Assembly (NCBI RefSeq): GCF_023015865.1
Contig: NZ_JALKBC010000002.1
Span: 332,202 to 396,201 of the forward strand
Direction of reading: 5' to 3'
Source: Arenibacter sp. F26102
GTDB taxonomy: Bacteria > Bacteroidota > Bacteroidia > Flavobacteriales > Flavobacteriaceae
DNA length: 64,000 nucleotides
Shown here: piece by piece, positions 36,450 to 46,569 of the stretch
Numbering within the stretch: the stretch's first letter is position 1
Layout of the letters: each line of letters begins with the position of its first letter
Notes under the pieces: model-generated
Database searches by the model: none
Seen by the model: the letters and a program-made list of their open reading frames with translations, nothing else
Told to the model about the DNA's origin: nothing
Position numbers and translations under genes: made by a program

Positions 36450-37304
36450 TTATCGGTGTAGGTTTCTCTTCCTAAGATAGTTCAGAAGTTCTTCGGGTAG
36501 ATCGGTTTGAATTACGTTGACGTATTTTCGGGTCAATAGCGCATCAAAACCTGAATCTTTCATTTGTCGCTCCATCTCATCATACTTTCCCAAAGCATTG
36601 ATCCATACCCTATATCCGGCTTTAATAGTCCGGCGCATGGTTCCTTTTTTGTAATAGCTTTCATCAATATGAATAATGGAAATATCCTCCAATTTCCTTA
36701 TAGCCCTAATATCCTTTTTGGAATATGCCCTGGGCATTATTTTTATGTCTTTGTTCAATTTTTGGTATTGTGTAGTTTCGGGGTAATCATAAAGGAAAAA
36801 TAATATCTGGTCTTCCATTCCGTATTTTTCTATCAACTCAAAAGTTTGTTTTACGGCGGCTTCTCCTTCCAGCTTAAAATCTACATCCAATAGCATCTTG
36901 CCCTTGGTTAATTGTAGTACCTCTTCAAAAGTAGGCATCTGCTCATTTGTAATGTCATTTCCCAACTTAAGTTTAAACTCCTTGAGTTCTGCAAGGGTAA
37001 AATCCTCCACTTTCCCTGTCCCATTGGTCGTTCTATCAATAGTTTTATCGTGCATTATTACCAATTCGCCGTCCTTACTTTTTCTAATATCAATTTCCAC
37101 GATATCAACCCCTATACGAATACTTTCGGCTATGGCGGCCAAAGAGTTTTCCGGGTAGTTGGGATTGGTGGCTCTGTGGGCTGCTACCAGGACCTGTTCC
37201 GGGTTATTGTGATAATCGTAAAGAATACTACCTAGTTTGGTTTCTTGAGCCAGGGAGCTTAGGCTTAAGAAAAGTAGAAGAATAAAAATGGTTTTGGTCC
37301 ACAT
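36450..37304 (-). CDS. Glycerophosphodiester phosphodiesterase-family protein
   Basis: 284 residues from ATG 37304, chosen because it starts a signal peptide (MWTKTIFILLLFLSLSSLAQ); an ATG 21 bases upstream is also in frame. The GDPD barrel has AAHRATNPNYPENSLAAI (catalytic His), VEIDIRKSKDGELVIMHD and DRTTNGTGKV. It cleaves glycerophosphodiesters or similar phosphodiesters in the periplasm. It is convergent with GH31, 40 bp apart. Confidence 0.9.
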   Translation of the reverse strand: MWTKTIFILLLFLSLSSLAQETKLGSILYDYHNNPEQVLVAAHRATNPNYPENSLAAIAESIRIGVDIVEIDIRKSKDGELVIMHDKTIDRTTNGTGKVEDFTLAELKEFKLKLGNDITNEQMPTFEEVLQLTKGKMLLDVDFKLEGEAAVKQTFELIEKYGMEDQILFFLYDYPETTQYQKLNKDIKIMPRAYSKKDIRAIRKLEDISIIHIDESYYKKGTMRRTIKAGYRVWINALGKYDEMERQMKDSGFDALLTRKYVNVIQTDLPEELLNYLRKRNLHR

Positions 37305-37543
37305 AGTGTAAAAGCTGCTATTCATGTTTAATTATGGGTTAGGTTGAAATTCCCTTCATTATCATGCTGCAATATAATAAGACTTTTTGTTTACACGTTT
37401 AAGCTAATGTTAATCTCTGCTTTTGACCTTCTTTTTTTGATAAATTAATTTGTGGTTGCTGTTCTATTACTTGACCAGTCCATCTTAATTCCTTAAAACC
37501 CTTCAGGGAAAAGTGTTATTTGAAGCGTCCGTTTAAACAATAG

Positions 37544-38788
37544 CTAATTGGTAATGGAACGGGAATTTGCAGAGCCCACTCCAATAATGCTGTCGTACAT
37601 ATCACCAAAATTGCGATAATATACCAGGATCAGGTAGCTATTTTCGGTAAAATGAAAATTTCCAGAGATAGTGTTCATGTCAATAACACCTTTAGCGTTT
37701 TTCATTACATATTTGTAATTGTAAAACCCTTGTTTCATTTTAATAACCGCTTCCATATTGCCGGTATCCTCATTATATGTCATTTTGTTTTCCTCGTCCA
37801 ATGCGTAATTGTTGTATTTTCCGAAAACAAACACGTCGTTCAGGCCAATTTTATCAGTATAGGGAAGGGTAAAGTGTATATAGCTGTATTCGGCTTCCCT
37901 AGAGCTGTCGTCTCCCTGAAGCGTTCTGATCACAAAATCCCCGTTTACGTCGGGGTAATAGGTGTAGGGACGGTCATACCTATAGTAATCGGTAAATAGA
38001 TAATGGCTGTAGAGCTCTGCCAGCTCTATACGGGAGATAGAGGAACTGGGGGCCCTTAAGTCCTTTGTGTCAAAATTAAAATACTCATTGCCGCCAAAAA
38101 AACTGGTTTCCTTATCATATTTATATACCAATTCTGTGCCCATGTTGAATTGAGGGCTTAGATTGGTGATGGCCGTCGGCCATTGATAGTTTTGTATTAT
38201 GGCTACTTTGACTTCCTTGTTGGGGTTTACCAATTTTATCTGGTTGGTGTTAATGGTAAATTGCACTACCTGTTTTTCATTGAGATATGTGAAATCCCTT
38301 GAACGTTTTACAACTCCTCCCACATTTACCAAATCTTCATATACAATAAATCTACGGGAAAATTGCAGCTCATTATATCTGTTGTAAATTTCCAGTAAGT
38401 AATTACCGCTAACTTTTAAGCGGGTATAATCATTAGGTATGGTAAGCTTGTAATTGGAATATGGCTGTAGCGTAGAGTAACTATTTTCATAATCCACAAT
38501 GCGCTCGTTGTCCAATCCGTTTAGAAATTGGGATTTTAATAGGGAGGACGGTGTCCAATCGTAATCACAGTGTACTATTTTATAATAGTAATCCTGTTCA
38601 TTGGCCAAAAGGTCATCAAATTCCAGATAAATGGGGTCGCCCAAGTTTACCACAGGAAATTGATCATCGGTAGAACCTTTAAATATGATAGATTTAATAT
38701 TGGTAGGAGGGTTGATTTCCGACTGCACCTGGGCATATGCTAAATGGGCAGAAAGGAGTAGTAAAAGCGCATAAAGATTCAATCGCAT
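37544..38788 (-). CDS. DUF5103 / type IX secretion system plug-type protein
   Basis: 414 residues from ATG 38788, chosen because it begins the signal peptide (MRLNLYALLLLLSAHLAYAQ). The body has the DUF5103 pattern seen in Bacteroidota: IKSIIFKGSTDDQFPVVNLGDPIYLEFDDL, YYYKIVHCDYDWTPSSL, and YYRYDRPYTYYPDVNGDFVIRTLQGDDS. In Flavobacterium johnsoniae a member of this family closes the lateral opening of the SprA translocon. A single copy is typical. Divergent from nqrA. Confidence 0.85.
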   Translation of the reverse strand: MRLNLYALLLLLSAHLAYAQVQSEINPPTNIKSIIFKGSTDDQFPVVNLGDPIYLEFDDLLANEQDYYYKIVHCDYDWTPSSLLKSQFLNGLDNERIVDYENSYSTLQPYSNYKLTIPNDYTRLKVSGNYLLEIYNRYNELQFSRRFIVYEDLVNVGGVVKRSRDFTYLNEKQVVQFTINTNQIKLVNPNKEVKVAIIQNYQWPTAITNLSPQFNMGTELVYKYDKETSFFGGNEYFNFDTKDLRAPSSSISRIELAELYSHYLFTDYYRYDRPYTYYPDVNGDFVIRTLQGDDSSREAEYSYIHFTLPYTDKIGLNDVFVFGKYNNYALDEENKMTYNEDTGNMEAVIKMKQGFYNYKYVMKNAKGVIDMNTISGNFHFTENSYLILVYYRNFGDMYDSIIGVGSANSRSITN

Positions 38789-38907
38789 TTGGTAAAATTT
38801 TCTCGTAAAGGTAAGCAAAAAGCAAGCCTAAATGGGTTAGCGCGGTTTAATCTCTAAATTTATAAGTAATAATTAAGTAATAATTATGAAAACTTTCTAT
38901 TATGTGG

Positions 38908-38915
38908 TAAATTTG
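38908..38915 (+). promoter_or_regulatory. Candidate -7 box for the nqr operon
   Basis: TAAATTTG matches TAnnTTTG and lies 33 bp before the nqrA ATG. No TTTG is seen at the usual -33 distance, so the call is tentative. Confidence 0.35.
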
Positions 38916-38948
38916 CTCGAAATTTTGATAACCTAAGGTCTACTAAAT

Positions 38949-40301
38949 ATGTCTAAAGACATCCGAATTAAAAAAGGCTTGAACATTAATCTTATTGGTG
39001 AGGCGGAAAAGACTACTTCCAAAGCTGTATTGAGTAATGTTTATGCGATTAATCTTCAGGATTTTCACGGAATTACCCCTAAATTATTAGTTAAGCAAGG
39101 CGCCGAAGTAAAGGCGGGAGAACCACTTTTTTATAATAAAAATGTGGAAGATATGCTTTTTGTTTCCCCGGTTAGTGGGGAATTGGTAGAGGTGGTAAGA
39201 GGTGCCAGAAGAAAAATTTTAACCTTGAAAATTTTGGCGGACAAAAGCCAAGAGTTTGTTTCACATACGCCTTTGTCTCCCAAAAGTGCCAAAGCCGAAG
39301 ATGCTAAAGCCCTGCTTTTAAAATCTGGGTGTTGGCCTTTTATTAAGCGAAGACCTTATGACATAATTGCCAGCCCAAAGGTAACACCAAAGGCGATATT
39401 TGTCTCTGCCTATGTTACGAGCCCTATGGCAGCGGACCTGGATTATGCACTAAAGGGCAAGGAAAAAGAAATACAGGCTGCAATTACTGTGCTGGGGAAA
39501 TTAACTCCCGGTAAGGTGCATGTTTCGGTTGGTAAAGGTGGACAGTCCATTTTTACTAAAATGGAAGATGTTGAAATCCATAATGTAAGTGGTCCCCATC
39601 CAGCTGGTCTGGTAGGAACACAGATCAATAAAATAGATCCAATTAATAAAGGTGAAGTGGTATGGACCATTACTCCGCAGGATTTAGTTATTATTGGAGA
39701 GTTGATACTAACGGGAAGATATAATCCTGAAAGGGTAGTAGCCTTGGTTGGGTCCAGTGTTAAGGCGCCAAAATATTATACTACGAAAATAGGATCTGAA
39801 GTATCTACATTTCTTTACGCCAGCGGCGTTAATACGGAGAATTTTAGGGTAATCAATGGAGATGTACTAACTGGTAGCAAAACAAAACCTGACGGATATT
39901 TGGGTTATTATAACAATACGGTGAGTGTTATCCCAGAAGGTGATGATTATGAGCTTTTCGGTTGGAACAAGCCAGTTTTCAATAAAGTTTCTACTACTAG
40001 GGCAATGACCTTTTCATGGTTGCAGCCTAAAAAGAAATACGATTTGGACACCAATACCAACGGTGAACACAGGGCATTTGTGGTTACTGGGTTGTATGAG
40101 GAGGTTTTTCCAATGGACATTTATCCTTTACAGTTGCTAAAAGCGTGTATGGTGAAGGACTTGGATGAAATGGAACAACTTGGTCTATACGAGGTGGCTC
40201 CGGAGGATTTTTCACTTACAGAATTTATTTGCATCTCTAAACAACCCCATCAGCAGATTATTAGGGAAGGGTTGGATTTATTATATAAAGAAATAGGATA
40301 A
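38949..40301 (+). CDS. nqrA: Na+-translocating NADH:quinone reductase subunit A
   Basis: 450 residues, the soluble subunit of the six-subunit Na+ pump, on the cytoplasmic side. Begins with KDIRIKKGLNINLIGEAEK and includes GGQSIFTKMEDVEIHNVSGPHPAGLVGTQIN, PDGYLGYYNNTVSVIPEGDDYELFGW and the C-terminal QQIIREGLDLLYKEIG. Length is normal. First gene of nqrABCDEF, with 3 bp to nqrB. Confidence 0.96.
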   Translation: MSKDIRIKKGLNINLIGEAEKTTSKAVLSNVYAINLQDFHGITPKLLVKQGAEVKAGEPLFYNKNVEDMLFVSPVSGELVEVVRGARRKILTLKILADKSQEFVSHTPLSPKSAKAEDAKALLLKSGCWPFIKRRPYDIIASPKVTPKAIFVSAYVTSPMAADLDYALKGKEKEIQAAITVLGKLTPGKVHVSVGKGGQSIFTKMEDVEIHNVSGPHPAGLVGTQINKIDPINKGEVVWTITPQDLVIIGELILTGRYNPERVVALVGSSVKAPKYYTTKIGSEVSTFLYASGVNTENFRVINGDVLTGSKTKPDGYLGYYNNTVSVIPEGDDYELFGWNKPVFNKVSTTRAMTFSWLQPKKKYDLDTNTNGEHRAFVVTGLYEEVFPMDIYPLQLLKACMVKDLDEMEQLGLYEVAPEDFSLTEFICISKQPHQQIIREGLDLLYKEIG

Positions 40302-40304
40302 AAG

Positions 40305-41573
40305 ATGAGCTTAAAAAGTAATTTACATAACCTAAAGGAGAGATATAAGGGCAAGAAGATGGCACCGGCATTCAATGCTATCCATACTTTCTTGTATGCT
40401 CCCAATGAAACTACACATTCTGGTTCCCATGTACGCGTTGTGGATGATCTAAAACGGACCATGAACACGGTAATCATGGCTTTGGTGCCAGTACTTCTTT
40501 TCGGAATATTCAATGCGGGATATCAACACAATGCTGCGGTAGATGCCGCTAATGGTGTTATTAGACAAGCTTCGATTTTTGGAAACTTCCTAACTTGGGA
40601 GAACTTCATTATGGGGGCATGGACTGTCTTGCCCTTGGTAATCGTTTCATACGCCGTAGGACTTGCAGTTGAATTTTTATTCGCTGTAATAAAAGGTCAT
40701 GAGGTAGAGGAAGGGTATTTGGTAACAGGGATGTTGGTGCCTTTGATCGTACCTATTGATACACCTTTATGGATGTTGGCCGTAGCCGTAGTATTTGGAG
40801 TGGTCATAGGAAAGGAAGTTTTTGGTGGTACCGGGATGAATATTTTGAACCCGGCACTTACCATTAGGGCATTTTTATTCTTTGCTTATCCTACTTGGAT
40901 GAGTGGGGATAAGGTTTGGGTGCACCAAGCGGTTGATTTGGCCGGTGGTCCGGATGCTATTTCGGGAGAAACCATTTTGGGTTATTTGGCCCAAGGAAAA
41001 GGTGCTGAAATGAGTTACTCCGTTGCCGATATGTTTTTTGGATTTATTCCTGGATCTGTTGGGGAAACTTCTACGATACTAATATTGTTAGGGGGTCTTT
41101 TCTTGATCTTTAGTAAAATAGCAAGTTGGAGAATCATGGTGAGTGCGGTTGCAGGAGCTTTGGTGATGGGGCTTATCTTTAATGGTGTGGTTGATGCCGG
41201 TTGGATAACAGAAACCAGTAAATTCTACGGATTAATGAGTTTTGCCTTCTGGCAACATTTAATAGTTGGTGGTTTGGCCTTTGGTATTGTGTATATGGCA
41301 ACCGATCCGGTTACTGGTGCCCAAACCAATAGGGGTAAATGGGTCTATGGATTCTTTATAGGTTTTATTTCAGTATTGATAAGGGTGTTCAACCCTGCTT
41401 ATCCAGAAGGCGTATTCTTGGCTATTTTGTTGATGAACGTTTTTGCTCCAACAATTGATCACTATGTGGTTAGGGGGAATATAAATAAAAGATTGAAGCG
41501 TGCTAAGAACGCTACTATTTTACCTAGGGACGTTGAAGGAAAAGCACAGGAATTAAAAGCAGAAACAGTATAA
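40305..41573 (+). CDS. nqrB: Na+-translocating NADH:quinone reductase subunit B
   Basis: 422 residues, about ten membrane helices, contains covalently bound FMN and riboflavin and forms most of the Na+ path. The flavinylation region is GSVGETST (residues 250-257), with Thr255/Thr257 as candidate attachment points. GKEVFGGTGMNILNPALTIRAF and ATDPVTGAQTNRGKWVYG are family blocks. Two bases separate it from nqrC. Confidence 0.96.
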   Translation: MSLKSNLHNLKERYKGKKMAPAFNAIHTFLYAPNETTHSGSHVRVVDDLKRTMNTVIMALVPVLLFGIFNAGYQHNAAVDAANGVIRQASIFGNFLTWENFIMGAWTVLPLVIVSYAVGLAVEFLFAVIKGHEVEEGYLVTGMLVPLIVPIDTPLWMLAVAVVFGVVIGKEVFGGTGMNILNPALTIRAFLFFAYPTWMSGDKVWVHQAVDLAGGPDAISGETILGYLAQGKGAEMSYSVADMFFGFIPGSVGETSTILILLGGLFLIFSKIASWRIMVSAVAGALVMGLIFNGVVDAGWITETSKFYGLMSFAFWQHLIVGGLAFGIVYMATDPVTGAQTNRGKWVYGFFIGFISVLIRVFNPAYPEGVFLAILLMNVFAPTIDHYVVRGNINKRLKRAKNATILPRDVEGKAQELKAETV

Positions 41574-41575
41574 TC

Positions 41576-42328
41576 ATGGCAGTTAATACAGATAAAAATA
41601 GTTACACCGTTATTTTCGCCGCCGTTATGGTGGTTATAGTAGGGTCTCTTTTGGCATTTTTTGCGTCTTCACTCAGTGAAAAGATCCAGGAGAACGAAAG
41701 ACTGGAAAAACAACAGAATATTCTTTATGCCATGGGCGTAAACGAAAATGAGGATGAGGGGAGTGTTAATTTCGTTTCTACCGATAAGGTTGCTGGTGAA
41801 TTTGAAAAATATATCACGGAGCAATTGGTTATTGAAGGGGATAAGATTACAAAGGACGACAACGCCTACCTAATAGATCTTAAAAAACAGGAAACTGAGG
41901 CCAAAGCTGGTAAAACAAGAAAGTTGCCATTGTTCATTGGTGAAAAGGATGGGGCAAAATATTATATCATTCCTATGAGAGGTAAAGGTCTATGGGATGC
42001 TATTTGGGGCTTTGTTGCCTTGGATGATAATTTGGTTGTGCAAGGTGCGTATTTTGACCATAAGGGTGAGACACCTGGGTTGGGAGCAAATATCAAGCAG
42101 CGTTACTTTATGGATGATTTTACGGGAGAATCCATTTTAAAAGGTACGGAATATGCCGGTATTGCTGTTGCCAAGGGAAATAACGATCCTACCAACGAAA
42201 TTAAAGATGACAATGAAGTTGATGCATTGGCAGGAGCCACTATTACTGGTGATGGTGTTTCTGCAATGATTCGTCAGAGCGTAAATCTATATAAAACCTA
42301 TTTGGAAACCATAAGAGCTAAAAATTAA
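41576..42328 (+). CDS. nqrC: Na+-translocating NADH:quinone reductase subunit C
   Basis: 250 residues with one N-terminal helix and a periplasmic FMN-binding domain. The ApbE target motif is DALAGAT, with Thr222 as the expected FMN-linked residue. Also GLWDAIWGFVALDDN and GETPGLGANI. ATG overlaps its close predecessor's spacing by only 2 bp. Confidence 0.96.
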   Translation: MAVNTDKNSYTVIFAAVMVVIVGSLLAFFASSLSEKIQENERLEKQQNILYAMGVNENEDEGSVNFVSTDKVAGEFEKYITEQLVIEGDKITKDDNAYLIDLKKQETEAKAGKTRKLPLFIGEKDGAKYYIIPMRGKGLWDAIWGFVALDDNLVVQGAYFDHKGETPGLGANIKQRYFMDDFTGESILKGTEYAGIAVAKGNNDPTNEIKDDNEVDALAGATITGDGVSAMIRQSVNLYKTYLETIRAKN

Positions 42329-42331
42329 AAC

Positions 42332-42979
42332 ATGGCACTACTTTCAAAAAAAGATGCAAATCTAATATTAGATCCCTTGGCGGATAACAACCCTATTACC
42401 ATTCAGGTTCTAGGTATATGCTCTGCCTTGGCAATTACAGCCGAATTAAAGGCATCCATAGTAATGGCTTTCTCAGTACTGTTCGTAATGGGAATGGGGA
42501 ACGTTGTAATTTCCCTAATGCGTGACATTATACCTTCAAAGATTAGAATTATTGTTCAATTGGTCGTTGTAGCTGCCCTTGTAATTATGGTAGATCAGGT
42601 GTTAAAGGCCTTTGCCTATGAATTGAGCAAAACACTTTCTGTTTTCGTAGGGTTAATTATTACCAACTGTATCATCATGGGACGTTTTGAAGCTTTTGCT
42701 TTGGCCAATGGTCCTTGGAGGTCCTTCTTGGATGGTATAGGGAATGCGGCAGGATATGGTTTAATATTGGTAATAATTGGGTTCTTTAGAGAGCTACTGG
42801 GCTCAGGTACCTTGCTTGGATTTAAAGTTTTGGGAGATCCCATTGAAAAAACAGGATTATACTCAATAGGATATGAAAACAACGGTTTTATGCTGTTGTC
42901 CCCCATGGCGTTGATCGTAGTTGGACTCATTATCTGGGTACAGCGTTCGCGCAACAAAGCATTAATTGAAGAAAACTAG
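42332..42979 (+). CDS. nqrD: Na+-translocating NADH:quinone reductase subunit D
   Basis: 215 residues, six membrane helices. Cys30 (LGICSALA) and Cys113 (TNCIIMGRFEAFA) are the subunit's expected ligands of the intramembrane iron-sulfur centre shared with NqrE. The motif block FLDGIGNAAGYG is typical. Starts 3 bp after nqrC. Confidence 0.96.
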   Translation: MALLSKKDANLILDPLADNNPITIQVLGICSALAITAELKASIVMAFSVLFVMGMGNVVISLMRDIIPSKIRIIVQLVVVAALVIMVDQVLKAFAYELSKTLSVFVGLIITNCIIMGRFEAFALANGPWRSFLDGIGNAAGYGLILVIIGFFRELLGSGTLLGFKVLGDPIEKTGLYSIGYENNGFMLLSPMALIVVGLIIWVQRSRNKALIEEN

Positions 42980-43003
42980 TAGTCATCATAAGAATAGAAT
43001 GTT

Positions 43004-43741
43004 ATGTTAGAGCATGTAGAATTATTTTTTAAATCCATATTTATAGACAATATGGTATTTGCCACGTTCTTAGGAATGTGTTCTTATCTTGCCGTTTCTA
43101 AAAAAGTGACTACTGCAGTTGGTCTTGGAGCAGCTGTTATATTTGTCTTGGCGGTAACCGTACCTTTAAACTGGTTATTGGATCAGTATCTTTTAAGGGA
43201 TGGAGCCTTAGCTTGGTTAGGTCCGGAATATGCAGATTACAACCTAAGCTTTTTATCGTTTATTCTCTTTATAGCAACCATAGCTACAATGGTGCAATTG
43301 GTAGAGATTGTTGTGGAAAAATTTTCTCCGGCACTTTATAATTCATTGGGTATATTTTTACCATTAATAGCGGTTAACTGTGCCATATTGGGAGGCTCAT
43401 TGTTTATGCAGTCCAGGGATATACAATCTTTGGGACTGGCCTTTAATTATGGACTTAGTTCCGGAATTGGTTGGTTCTTGGCTATTTTGGCCATTGCGGC
43501 AATACGAGAGAAAATTAGATATTCCAATGTTCCACCTCCACTTAGAGGTTTAGGCATAACCTTTATAATTACTGGGCTTATGGCTATTGGATTCATGAGT
43601 TTTGGCGGAATGTTGACCGGTGGTGACGAAGCTCCTAAAGAAGTGGAACAGAAAACGGCCCAGAAAGTAGAGGAAGAGAAGATAATAAAGGAAACCAAGG
43701 AAAATACGGTTTCTTATAACAACGCTATAATAAACGAGTAA
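43004..43741 (+). CDS. nqrE: Na+-translocating NADH:quinone reductase subunit E, with C-terminal extension
   Basis: 245 residues, six membrane helices. Cys26 (LGMCSYLA) and Cys126 (AVNCAILGG) supply the other two ligands of the intramembrane iron-sulfur centre. After the last helix (ending near GFMSFGGML) there is a charged tail of roughly 40 residues ([20 protein letters not shown]...), absent from the about 198-residue proteobacterial NqrE. The tail's role is unknown. Confidence 0.95.
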   Translation: MLEHVELFFKSIFIDNMVFATFLGMCSYLAVSKKVTTAVGLGAAVIFVLAVTVPLNWLLDQYLLRDGALAWLGPEYADYNLSFLSFILFIATIATMVQLVEIVVEKFSPALYNSLGIFLPLIAVNCAILGGSLFMQSRDIQSLGLAFNYGLSSGIGWFLAILAIAAIREKIRYSNVPPPLRGLGITFIITGLMAIGFMSFGGMLTGGDEAPKEVEQKTAQKVEEEKIIKETKENTVSYNNAIINE

Positions 43742-43743
43742 AA

Positions 43744-45051
43744 ATGATTTTAGCTACAAGTACAATTGGAACAATACTGATAACGGTAGTTGCTTTTTTA
43801 ATACTATTGTTATTATTGGTGGCACTATTACTGTTTACCAAGGAAAAACTATCTCCATCAGGACCAGTTACCATAACCATTAACGGTGAAAAGAAAATTG
43901 AAGTAGGTTCCGGTGGGTCATTATTGTCCACTTTGGGAAATCAGAAAATATTTCTTCCTTCGGCATGTGGAGGTGGAGGTACCTGCATACAATGTGAATG
44001 TCATGTTCTTTCAGGGGGTGGGGAAGCCCTTCCAACAGAAACCCCACATTTCTCCAAGAAAGAATTGAATCATGGAGCCCGTTTGGCTTGCCAGGTGAAG
44101 GTAAAGCAGGATATGGAAATTACCATTCCTGAAGAAGTTTTTGGAATTAAAAAATGGCAGGGAACCGTTGTTCGTAATTATAACGTGGCGTCATTTATTA
44201 AGGAATTCGTAGTTGAAATTCCAGAGGATATGGGCTATAAGGCTGGTGGGTATATTCAGATAGAAATTCCTCCTTGCGAAGTTAAATTCTCTGAAATGGA
44301 TATTACGGCGCATCCTGAAGAGCATGAAACTCCGGATAAGTTTCAGGCGGAATGGGATAAGTTCAACTTATGGCCGTTGGTGATGAAGAACCCTGAAACA
44401 GTGGAAAGAGCATACTCTATGGCTTCTTACCCTGCTGAAGGAAGAGAAATTATGTTGAACGTACGTATTGCAACTCCACCATGGGATAGAGCCAAGAATG
44501 GTTGGATGGAGGTTAATCCAGGAATTGCATCTTCTTACATATTCAATTTGAAAAAGGGTGACCCTGTAACAATCTCAGGACCTTACGGTGAGTTCTTTAT
44601 CAATGAATCGGATTCAGAGATGTTGTATGTTGGCGGTGGAGCAGGAATGGCTCCAATGCGTTCACATTTATATCACCTTTTCAATACCCTTAAAACAAAG
44701 AGAAAGGTTACTTATTGGTACGGAGGAAGGTCCAAGCGCGAATTGTTTTATTTGGATCACTTTTATAGGCTTGAAAAGGAATTTCCTAACTTTAAGTTCT
44801 ACTTGGCTCTCTCTGAACCCTTACCTGAGGATAACTGGAAAGTGAAAGAGAATATAGATGCTCCAGGAGATGGATTTGTTGGATTTATACACAATTGTGT
44901 TATAGAGAATTATTTGAACCATCATGATTCACCTGAAGATATAGAACTTTATTTCTGTGGACCACCGTTGATGAACAAAGCTGTTCAAAAAATGGGAGAG
45001 GATTTTGGTATCCCTGATGAGCATATTAGATTTGATGATTTTGGAGGTTAA
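43744..45051 (+). CDS. nqrF: Na+-translocating NADH:quinone reductase subunit F
   Basis: 435 residues. N-terminal anchor helix; ferredoxin-type [2Fe-2S] domain with Cys75, Cys81, Cys84 and Cys116 ([13 protein letters not shown] ... LACQV); FAD-binding [13 protein letters not shown]-binding [13 protein letters not shown]. The electron entry subunit, accepting electrons from NADH. Last gene of the operon, before a strong terminator. Confidence 0.96.
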   Translation: MILATSTIGTILITVVAFLILLLLLVALLLFTKEKLSPSGPVTITINGEKKIEVGSGGSLLSTLGNQKIFLPSACGGGGTCIQCECHVLSGGGEALPTETPHFSKKELNHGARLACQVKVKQDMEITIPEEVFGIKKWQGTVVRNYNVASFIKEFVVEIPEDMGYKAGGYIQIEIPPCEVKFSEMDITAHPEEHETPDKFQAEWDKFNLWPLVMKNPETVERAYSMASYPAEGREIMLNVRIATPPWDRAKNGWMEVNPGIASSYIFNLKKGDPVTISGPYGEFFINESDSEMLYVGGGAGMAPMRSHLYHLFNTLKTKRKVTYWYGGRSKRELFYLDHFYRLEKEFPNFKFYLALSEPLPEDNWKVKENIDAPGDGFVGFIHNCVIENYLNHHDSPEDIELYFCGPPLMNKAVQKMGEDFGIPDEHIRFDDFGG

Positions 45052-45094
45052 TTTATAGGCTTCAATATTCCCAAGACCTTGTAGGTCTAATTAT

Positions 45095-45134
45095 AGACCT
45101 GTCAAGTTTAAGAAACCTGACAGGTCTTTTTTTT
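45095..45134 (+). terminator. Rho-independent terminator of the nqr operon
   Basis: AGACCTGTCA and TGACAGGTCT form a perfect 10-bp stem around a 13-nt loop, running into a run of eight Ts, 43 bp after the nqrF stop. Confidence 0.9.
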
Positions 45135-45200
45135 GAACAATGTTTTTTAAAAAAGTTGGGATTTAACTAGAGCATTGGTTATTAATTTGAATTTTGGAAA

Positions 45201-45560
45201 ATGGGTAAGCCTTTGACGGAACAGGAATTGCATAATTTGGCCATGAATATTGTTGGAAAACATTTAGAAGCCGAAGGTTTCGAGTTTATGGGGGTGAACA
45301 GTAAACCTAAAAGGAACCCACAGTTTGTATGTCTTAAGGATAAAAAACTATTTTTTATTGTGGTTAGAAGTGTATTGCATCCTCAGGATCCCAAAGTCTA
45401 CGATATCCCATTAATGGAGAAGATCAAGGAACATGCTTTGTCGCAAAATGGGGAGGCCTATTACGCCGGAGTTGGACTGTACAATGCCGTAGATAGAAAT
45501 CTACCGGTTTATCTTAATGAAGATTATATATTGGAATATGAAGGTATTATTAAAGTATAG
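45201..45560 (+). CDS. Conserved-looking small soluble protein beside nqr/apbE (119 aa)
   Basis: 119 residues, no signal peptide or membrane segment. Mixed alpha/beta composition with LKDKKLFFIVVRSVLHPQDPKVYD and AYYAGVGLYNAVDRNLPVYLNEDYILEYEG, which could be a small nuclease-like or binding fold. I cannot assign a family. It lacks the iron-sulfur, FAD or NADH motifs of NqrF, so naming it as an Nqr subunit would be wrong. Its last 23 bases overlap the start of apbE, implying translational coupling. Confidence 0.75.
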   Translation: MGKPLTEQELHNLAMNIVGKHLEAEGFEFMGVNSKPKRNPQFVCLKDKKLFFIVVRSVLHPQDPKVYDIPLMEKIKEHALSQNGEAYYAGVGLYNAVDRNLPVYLNEDYILEYEGIIKV

Positions 45561-46569
45561 TTTCCTGTGTATAGGAATTCTAGCTTTGCTCCTGGTTTGT
45601 AATGGTTGCAAGACTAACGGGGATAAATGGGTCAAGAATCTCAATTCAGGAGCTGCACTGGGTACTTCCTACAATATTATTTATTTGGCGAAGGAAGAGT
45701 TGGATTTTGAGCGGGAAATTGATTCGGTTTTTCAAGATTTAAACGAGTCTATGTCCACCTATATTCCAACTTCGGATATCTCAAGAATAAATATGGGCGA
45801 CTCTACCGTAGTTGTTGACCAAATGTTTAGGGAGGTTTTTGAGCTTTCGGGAAAGGTTTATGCGGCTACTGATGGCTATTTTGACCCCACTGTTGGCGTT
45901 TTGGTGAATGCATGGGGATTTGGTCCGGGTTCCGAATTGGAAATGGATAGCGTGCGGGTAGACAGCCTCTTGGATTATGTTGGCTTTGATAAAGTCAGTA
46001 TCAGCCCGGAAAATAAAATTAAAATGGCCCATCCTGGTATGTATTTCGATTTTAACGCCATTGCCAAAGGATACGCAGTAGATCGTCTGGCAGTTTTGTT
46101 GCAAGAGAAAGGGATTTCGGATTATTTGATTGAAGTAGGAGGGGAGTTGGTTGCAAAAGGAGAAAATAGGGTAAAGGAAAAAAAGTGGGTAGTGGCTATT
46201 GATGATCCCATGATGGGGGAAAGTAGGACATCTAAAAGAACGGTGTATATGAAGGATGTGGCCATGGCTTCTTCCGGAAATTATAGAAAATTTAAAATTG
46301 ACCAGGAGACAGGTGCCAAGTATGTTCACACTGTTGACCCAAAAAGCGGATTCACCAAGAACTCCAATATCCTGGCGGCTACCGTTATGGCAAAGGATTG
46401 CGCTACGGCCGACGCTTTTGCTACATCTTTCATGGCAATGGATCTGGAGAAATCAAAATCCATTTTGGCCCAACATAAAGAATTGCAAGCTTATATTGTT
46501 TATTTGGATCCGGAAGGAAATGTATTGGAATTTATGACGGACGGATTTAAAAACAATGTCCTGGAATAG
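45538..46569 (+). CDS. apbE: FAD:protein FMN transferase (ApbE), lipoprotein
   Basis: 343 residues from the ATG at 45538, chosen because it begins a lipoprotein signal with cysteine in VCNGCK; an ATG 21 bases upstream is in frame. ApbE motifs: GTSYNIIY, STYIPTSDISRIN, FDFNAIAKGYAVDRL, YLIEVGGELVAKG, YVHTVDPKSG and CATADAFATSFMAM. It moves FMN from FAD to Thr residues of NqrB and NqrC on the periplasmic side. The position directly after nqr supports this. It ends on the base before the stop of the convergent methyltransferase gene. Confidence 0.93.
   Translation: MKVLLKYSFLCIGILALLLVCNGCKTNGDKWVKNLNSGAALGTSYNIIYLAKEELDFEREIDSVFQDLNESMSTYIPTSDISRINMGDSTVVVDQMFREVFELSGKVYAATDGYFDPTVGVLVNAWGFGPGSELEMDSVRVDSLLDYVGFDKVSISPENKIKMAHPGMYFDFNAIAKGYAVDRLAVLLQEKGISDYLIEVGGELVAKGENRVKEKKWVVAIDDPMMGESRTSKRTVYMKDVAMASSGNYRKFKIDQETGAKYVHTVDPKSGFTKNSNILAATVMAKDCATADAFATSFMAMDLEKSKSILAQHKELQAYIVYLDPEGNVLEFMTDGFKNNVLE

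Noticed and set aside
45201..45560. Naming this gene as NqrF or another NQR subunit
   Set aside because: It lacks iron-sulfur, FAD and NADH motifs, and a complete nqrABCDEF precedes it.
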